A DNA stretch of 35,172 nt from Elysia marginata (Eukaryota > Mollusca > Gastropoda > Plakobranchidae), in contig BMAT01007428.1 of assembly GCA_019649035.1 (NCBI GenBank), positions 163,639 through 198,810 of the forward strand, in the 5' to 3' direction. The position numbers and the translations under genes were made by a program. Below are positions 30,906-35,172 of this stretch, in pieces; positions within the stretch are counted from its first letter, which is position 1; every line of letters begins with the position of its first letter. The notes below the pieces were generated by a model that saw only the letters and a list, made by a program, of their open reading frames with translations, did no database searches and was not told the origin of the DNA.

Positions 30906-31199
30906 AGAGTTCAGACCATAGTAAAGGACATGTATGTGTGTGGGCATGAGTATTGTTAAACAAAATGGCAGTGCGTAGTTTTGGTTCATAAACTAAATCA
31001 AATGTTTGTTTTAGCTTGTAGTGAGCTCTGGATTGAACAGTTAACATTAGTGGAAATTCTTAGTAGGGAGAGGGGTTTGCAGGTGGTACAATGTGCATTT
31101 TAGCAGGTAAAGTCTGAGTGATTTGTACTGAGTGTGAGTTAAGTAGGGTTCTTCAAGCCTTTAAAAGTTAGGGCAAAAACAGACACTGGACACAAGACC

Positions 31200-31770
31200 C
31201 AGAAAAGCTGCTACAGGGTAGGCCTACGTCGAAACGCCGTCACTTTGACACCGGACTGGTAGATGTGGAGTTGGAGATAGATCAGTCCCTCCGCCACGCA
31301 GAGTCTTGCTTTTTGCACTCAATGTGACTTGAGTGAGTGGTCGGTGTGAACTAAAGAGTCCTGGCAGTCGGTCACTACTTGGCCTACTTCTGTTTGTGAG
31401 AAAGAAACCCTGTCGACGCTGGTACTTGACAGACCGTGCTGTTTGTCTACTGCGATACTGTGAGGCTGTGAGCCTACAGTGGCTGTGTCCAGAGAGAGAG
31501 ACCCGTGTGTGTGGTCTCGAGGCTTTGGTCATACGTCGACCGTGGAGGACCGCACACTTCCGCAGCCCTAAGGCCTTGGACGAGGGCCGCACGTTCCTGC
31601 AACCCTGGTTCGCTATTTGAACCTAACGGTGGACCTGAATCATCGCCGTCATCGTCATCATCGGTGACGTCACCACCGTCATCATCGGTGTCGATACCAC
31701 CGTCATCATTGGTGTCGATACCACCGTAATCGTCGTTACGACCAGCGTCATCGTTATCGTATCTTCACTC
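31200..31770. repeat. GC-rich block with a 24-bp minisatellite
   Basis: Base composition rises sharply from about 31200. At 31640-31760 units like ACCACCGTCATCATCGGTGT repeat with a 24-bp period, about four copies, embedded in GTC/ATC triplets. In one + strand frame they read as eight-residue Ser/Pro/Val units. No domain is recognised; it may be part of an unidentified retroelement. Confidence 0.5.
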
Positions 31771-31919
31771 TTAAAGGATAAACATTGTGACTATTGGATT
31801 CTCGTCATCGTCATTATCGCCCTGTGAACTACGCCTGTGACTATTCATGTACAGTGGACTACGTTACGTATGCAGATTGTTGTGTAAGTGTGTGTGTGAA
31901 GTAATTAAATTAGAGGAAG

Positions 31920-33945
31920 TCTTAAGTTAGTCCTTTAAAACGAGTTGCATAATTCTCGATCTGGAAATAGTATTTTCTCTTATTCCTACCTACGATCCTA
32001 CGAGGCTTCGTCCATCCACTGCAGGATGTAGCCCTCCGCGTCAAGCCTCCATCCATTTCTGTCACCAGCCTCTCTGTGCCATAGTCTCCCCTTTGCTTTC
32101 GCGATACTGTCGCTCCATCGCAGAGGTTGTCTGCCTCTTGATCACTTGCCGATCCTGGGTTGCCACTCCGTGGCTCTTTTTGTCCACCTGTTGTCCGACA
32201 TCCTTGCAACGTGACCTGCCCAGTTCCACTTTTGTCTCTCAGCAAACAACACCACATCTTTGATGTGTGTTTGTTGTCGTATGTTTTTGCAAGGAATTTT
32301 GTCTTTTATTTTAATTCCTAAAATTTTTCTATCCATTGCTCTCTGGGCAACCCTATAATCTTGGTAAGGGACCATGTTTGGCATCCGTATGTCATAGTTG
32401 GCAGGATGCACTGGTCGTATACCTGCTTCTTTATAGAAAGTGGCATGTTCTTGTAAGATCTCTCTATTTCTGCCAAAACAGCTCCAGCCTGCTCTTATCC
32501 TTATGTCCACCTCTTCTTTTGTAAGATCCTTCATGCATGTTGATTTGCCTAAATATTTGTATTTTTGTACTTTTTCAATTGACGCGTTTTCAATTTGTAT
32601 TGTATCGTCGTTTTCATAGTTTGTCATAAATTTGGCCTTTCCCTTGTGCATTTTGAGTCCCACTTCCTTGCTCTTGATGTTCAGTGTGTTCAGCTGTTCC
32701 TCCATTAGGGATGTTGGTTCTGTCAAAAGGGCTACATCATCTGCAAATCTTAGATTTGTGAGTATTTCTTCGTCGATATTTATGCCGTTTGATAACTCAG
32801 ATTTTTAAAATATTTCTTCGATGGCTACAGTGAAAAGTTTGGGTGATATGGGGTCACCTTGCCTTACACCCCTGTTAATAGGAAATGGTTCTGATCTCAG
32901 ATTGTCTATGTGTATCCTCGCTGTGGCATTCTTGTAGATGTTTTCCAAAATCTGGATGTAGTTTTCGTTGATGTTTATTTTCCGTAGTGCGTCAAAAATT
33001 GCAAAATGTTCCACCGAATCGAAAGCTTTTTCATAGTCTATGAATCCTAAGCATAGTTGAAGATTGTATTCATTCGATTTTTCTATTATTTGGCTTAAGG
33101 TGTGCATATGATCAGTGGTGGAGAAAGCTTTTCTAAAACCAGCTTGGTCGCGTGGTTGGTTTTCGTCGAGGATCCTTTCCATTCTTTTTTGTATAAGACG
33201 TGTGAAGATTTTGTATGAGTGAGAGAGTAGGCTTATTGGTCTATAATTTGCTATGTCTCCCGGGTCGCCTTTTTGTAGAGGATTATAATTTTTGCCTCGT
33301 TCCAGCTTGGTGGTATTTCTTTTAAAGTAAGAATTTGGTTCAGTGATTTTGTCAGATATGAAATTGCTGGTGCTTCCCCTATCCGGATTGTGTCGCTGGT
33401 TATCTCGTCGGGTCCTGGAGCTTTGTTTTTGCTCATTTCGTTCAGACATTTTATCACTTCCTGTTTTTCAAATGATGGTAACTCTTCCTTGTCTTGGCTG
33501 CTGTTCCGGGTGTTTTGAGGAACTGGTGATGCTGTTTCATACAGTTTCTCGTAAAAATCTTTGCACATCTGTAGAATTGTTTCTCTATATGTTTGTGTTT
33601 TTCCCTCTTTGTCTTTCATGTAACTTATCTTCTTCTTGTTTCCGTTTTTATGGGTTTGCTTCGGTCCTCTTTTTTGTTCTAGGACAGATATCACTAAGTC
33701 TTTCCTTCTTTGACCTGCTTTTGCTCTCCGTTTCTTTTCCACAGTTTTATTAATTTCTGTGTACTCGATTTTCTCGGCCGTTGTTTTGTTTTCTTTGCAT
33801 CTCAGTTCTTTTCTTTTTGCTTCCAGTTGTATGATGTCCTGATACACTTCCACGTGGTTATTTTCTACTTATTTCTCGCATATTCCTTCTGCAGTTTCTT
33901 TGATCACTTCATTGAATTTTTCAATCTCTCAACCATTTCAGACTG
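31920..33945 (-). mobile_element. Long RTE-like LINE, 5'-truncated
   Basis: It covers the linker, the whole RT domain and the C-terminal region on the - strand. The endonuclease is missing; similarity fades near 33945. The 3' UTR is short and its end is unclear. Confidence 0.85.
31998..33945 (-). pseudogene. Reverse transcriptase with three stops and one frameshift
   Basis: In order the frame shows a charged, Lys-rich linker; MSKNKAPGPDEITSD; NYRPISLLSHSYKIF; the first catalytic Asp in GFIDYEKAFDSVEH; GVRQGDPISPKLF; the FADD box in LRFADDVALL; GLKMHKGKAKF and YKYLG; then WNWAGHVAR and, after a stop, GRQPLRWSDSI to GYILQWMDEAS and TAG at 31998-32000. Defects are an in-frame TAA near 33868, a one-base slip in an A-run near 33275, TAA at 32805 and TGA at 32142. 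The slip could be a sequencing error, but the stops make this copy dead. Confidence 0.86.
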
Positions 33946-33949
33946 CAAA

Positions 33950-34845
33950 CCCTAGACGCTCTACCGTTGCTAGCGACGAATTGAAAATGACCTCATGGTA
34001 AAGAGCCAAAGTCTTGAGACTAGACTAGAATCACTTGATACTAACTTACCCGCTTATTCCCGCCAAATCGATCAGGTGGTCGAGTGAGCGAAATTCACGA
34101 GGTAATCGAAACCCTAGCTTAAAACACCCCTAAAGCGGGCCATACATGTTTTAAAAAAGCGTGAAAATGTCGAATAGCAGATGTGAAGTTATGGTGCAAT
34201 ATTTAGTTTGCCCACTATAAAGATTTCAGTGTTTTCTCAAGAAAATTCAATGTTGCCGAAATCTTCGACATGGACGCAGTATGGCCATAGCCTGCACTAG
34301 TATTAGCAGTGGACTCTGATCAAACGCATTGTAAAATTAATGTCGTAAATGGTTGGGACAGTAGTTATTCGAACAGGAAGCTTACGGACATGGCAACTTG
34401 CTCCAAAAATTACGTCTTACAATACCAGAGGGCTTCTGTATTTTGCTTAGAATGGATGTCACATCGTTCGATGAGTTATTCGACCTACTAGCCATACCAC
34501 AAAGTCAACGCTTGTCCATCACCCTAAGGTACCAGGTGTCTAAAGTTTAGTCAAATTTTTAAGGAAGTCCACACACATATAAAAACTTGCAGAGTCGTTA
34601 AAAATATCACATGGGATTTGATCCGTAAAATTTTTGATTAAAAACTTCTTTCTTTTAATTATCAAAAGTTTTTACACAAAACCAAATAATCCAACAATTT
34701 GGCGCTTTTTTTAACGTGTATTGACCGCTTGAGTTTCTACTACCACTATTATCTTTACGTAGATCTTCACCTCGATCTTGATATATTGCCACTTTTAAGC
34801 TGACATAGCTAACAGCCGAGACTAGCTTAAGTTCTTTTAGGCTGG
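33950..34845. other. Unassigned sequence
   Basis: No gene or recognised repeat between the LINE and the palindromic block. Confidence 0.5.
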
Positions 34846-34846
34846 C

Positions 34847-35030
34847 GGGCCATAGAAGTACACGCTTCATGCTACACGCTTCATGCTACACGTTTTAAAC
34901 GTGTAGAAAGAAGTGAACAAGCGTTGTCTCTCTTGTGCGGGGCCATACAACTCCTTACACGCTACACGTGACTTGCTACATGCTTCACGCGTGTAGAAAG
35001 AAATGATCACGCTCACTTTTCACTACACGT
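34847..35030. repeat. Duplicated palindromic block, probable transposon end
   Basis: GGGCCATAGAAGTACACG (34847) and GGGCCATACAACTCC (34940) begin two related modules about 93 bp apart. Each passes through TACACGCT/CTACACG motifs to CGTGTAGAAAGAA and ends near a GTGAACAAGCG or ATGATCACGCT stretch. A perfect palindrome of ten-base arms, CTACACGTTT and AAACGTGTAG, lies at 34886-34906. Such clusters are usual near PIF/Harbinger-type ends. Confidence 0.55.
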
Positions 35031-35051
35031 TTAGTTGTCGATCTGACGAAC

Positions 35052-35172
35052 ATGGACGACTACAAGGAAAATTTAATTTAAATGGTAAGGGCAAGGCCCC
35101 TTCTGTGGGATCCTCGTGTACCCAACTACAAGAACAAAGACCAGAGAACCCAAGTTTGGGACGAGTTGAAAG
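35052..35172 (+). pseudogene. MADF-domain protein, start of a reading frame cut by the window end
   Basis: From ATG at 35052 the frame reads MDDYKENLI, a TAA stop (35079-35081), then MVRARPLLWDPRVPNYKNKD and QRTQVWDELK to the edge. ENLI...VR.RPLLWD....YKNK..R...W is the N-terminal half of a MADF (Adf-1-like, Myb/SANT) DNA-binding domain. The stop sits inside the first helix where Glu would fit (GAA to TAA), so the frame is broken unless translation restarts at 35082. MADF proteins are encoded by PIF/Harbinger transposons and by host regulators; the palindromic block just upstream favours the transposon. Confidence 0.65.

Noticed and set aside
31224-31729. Overlapping frames on both strands
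   Set aside because: High GC makes stops rare; no domain, splice or start signal supports them.
33343-33955. Hydrophobic + strand frames (Phe/Leu/Ser/Cys-rich)
   Set aside because: Antisense of the Lys/Glu-rich linker of the RTE-like LINE.

Overview
This is animal nuclear DNA: AT-rich, with spliced genes, long introns and many decayed transposons. The transposon mix (Tc1 and mariner DNA elements, several LINEs and tRNA-derived SINEs) and the two gene families fit an invertebrate, most likely a mollusc. That placement is inference. No bacterial operon, CRISPR array, rRNA or functional tRNA gene is visible.

Two convergent host genes can be read by splicing exons by hand. On the + strand, three exons (2223-2349, 3256-3396, 5475-5782) join in phase into the membrane and C-terminal part of a TMIE-like protein (transmembrane inner ear), a subunit of the TMC mechanotransduction complex. 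The signal-peptide end was not found. On the - strand, nine exons between 24283 and 7012 join in phase into a complete 504-residue SGSH (lysosomal heparan N-sulfatase, sulfamidase), with signal peptide, CSPSR formylglycine motif and metal-binding residues. The two genes end about 0.8-0.9 kb apart. A CLEAR/TFEB-like box and an initiator-like motif lie just upstream of the SGSH start codon.

The introns hold mobile DNA. An internally deleted Tc1 element lies 27 bp past the tmie exon 2 donor. Two nearly full-length, sister Tc1 copies lie in SGSH intron 6; one carries a 474-base assembly gap and ends 38 bp from the exon 6 donor. SGSH intron 3 holds an RTE-like LINE fragment, intron 4 a CT/GA-rich tract, and intron 5 a degenerate 40-bp tandem repeat.

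From 24.4 kb to the end there is no host gene I can support. This part holds a reverse transcriptase/RNase H LINE sitting in the tail of a second truncated copy, two tRNA-derived SINEs, two diverged copies of an hAT-like repeat, a mariner remnant, a minisatellite in a GC-rich block and a long RTE-like LINE. At the right edge a MADF-domain reading frame follows a duplicated palindromic block, probably the edge of a PIF/Harbinger element. One SINE shares its 3' hairpin tail with the RNase H LINE, which suggests a SINE-LINE partnership.

No wholly new system is proven. The best leads are the SINE-LINE tail, the catalytically dead but DNA-binding Tc1 derivative, the CLEAR-like box and the Harbinger-like edge.
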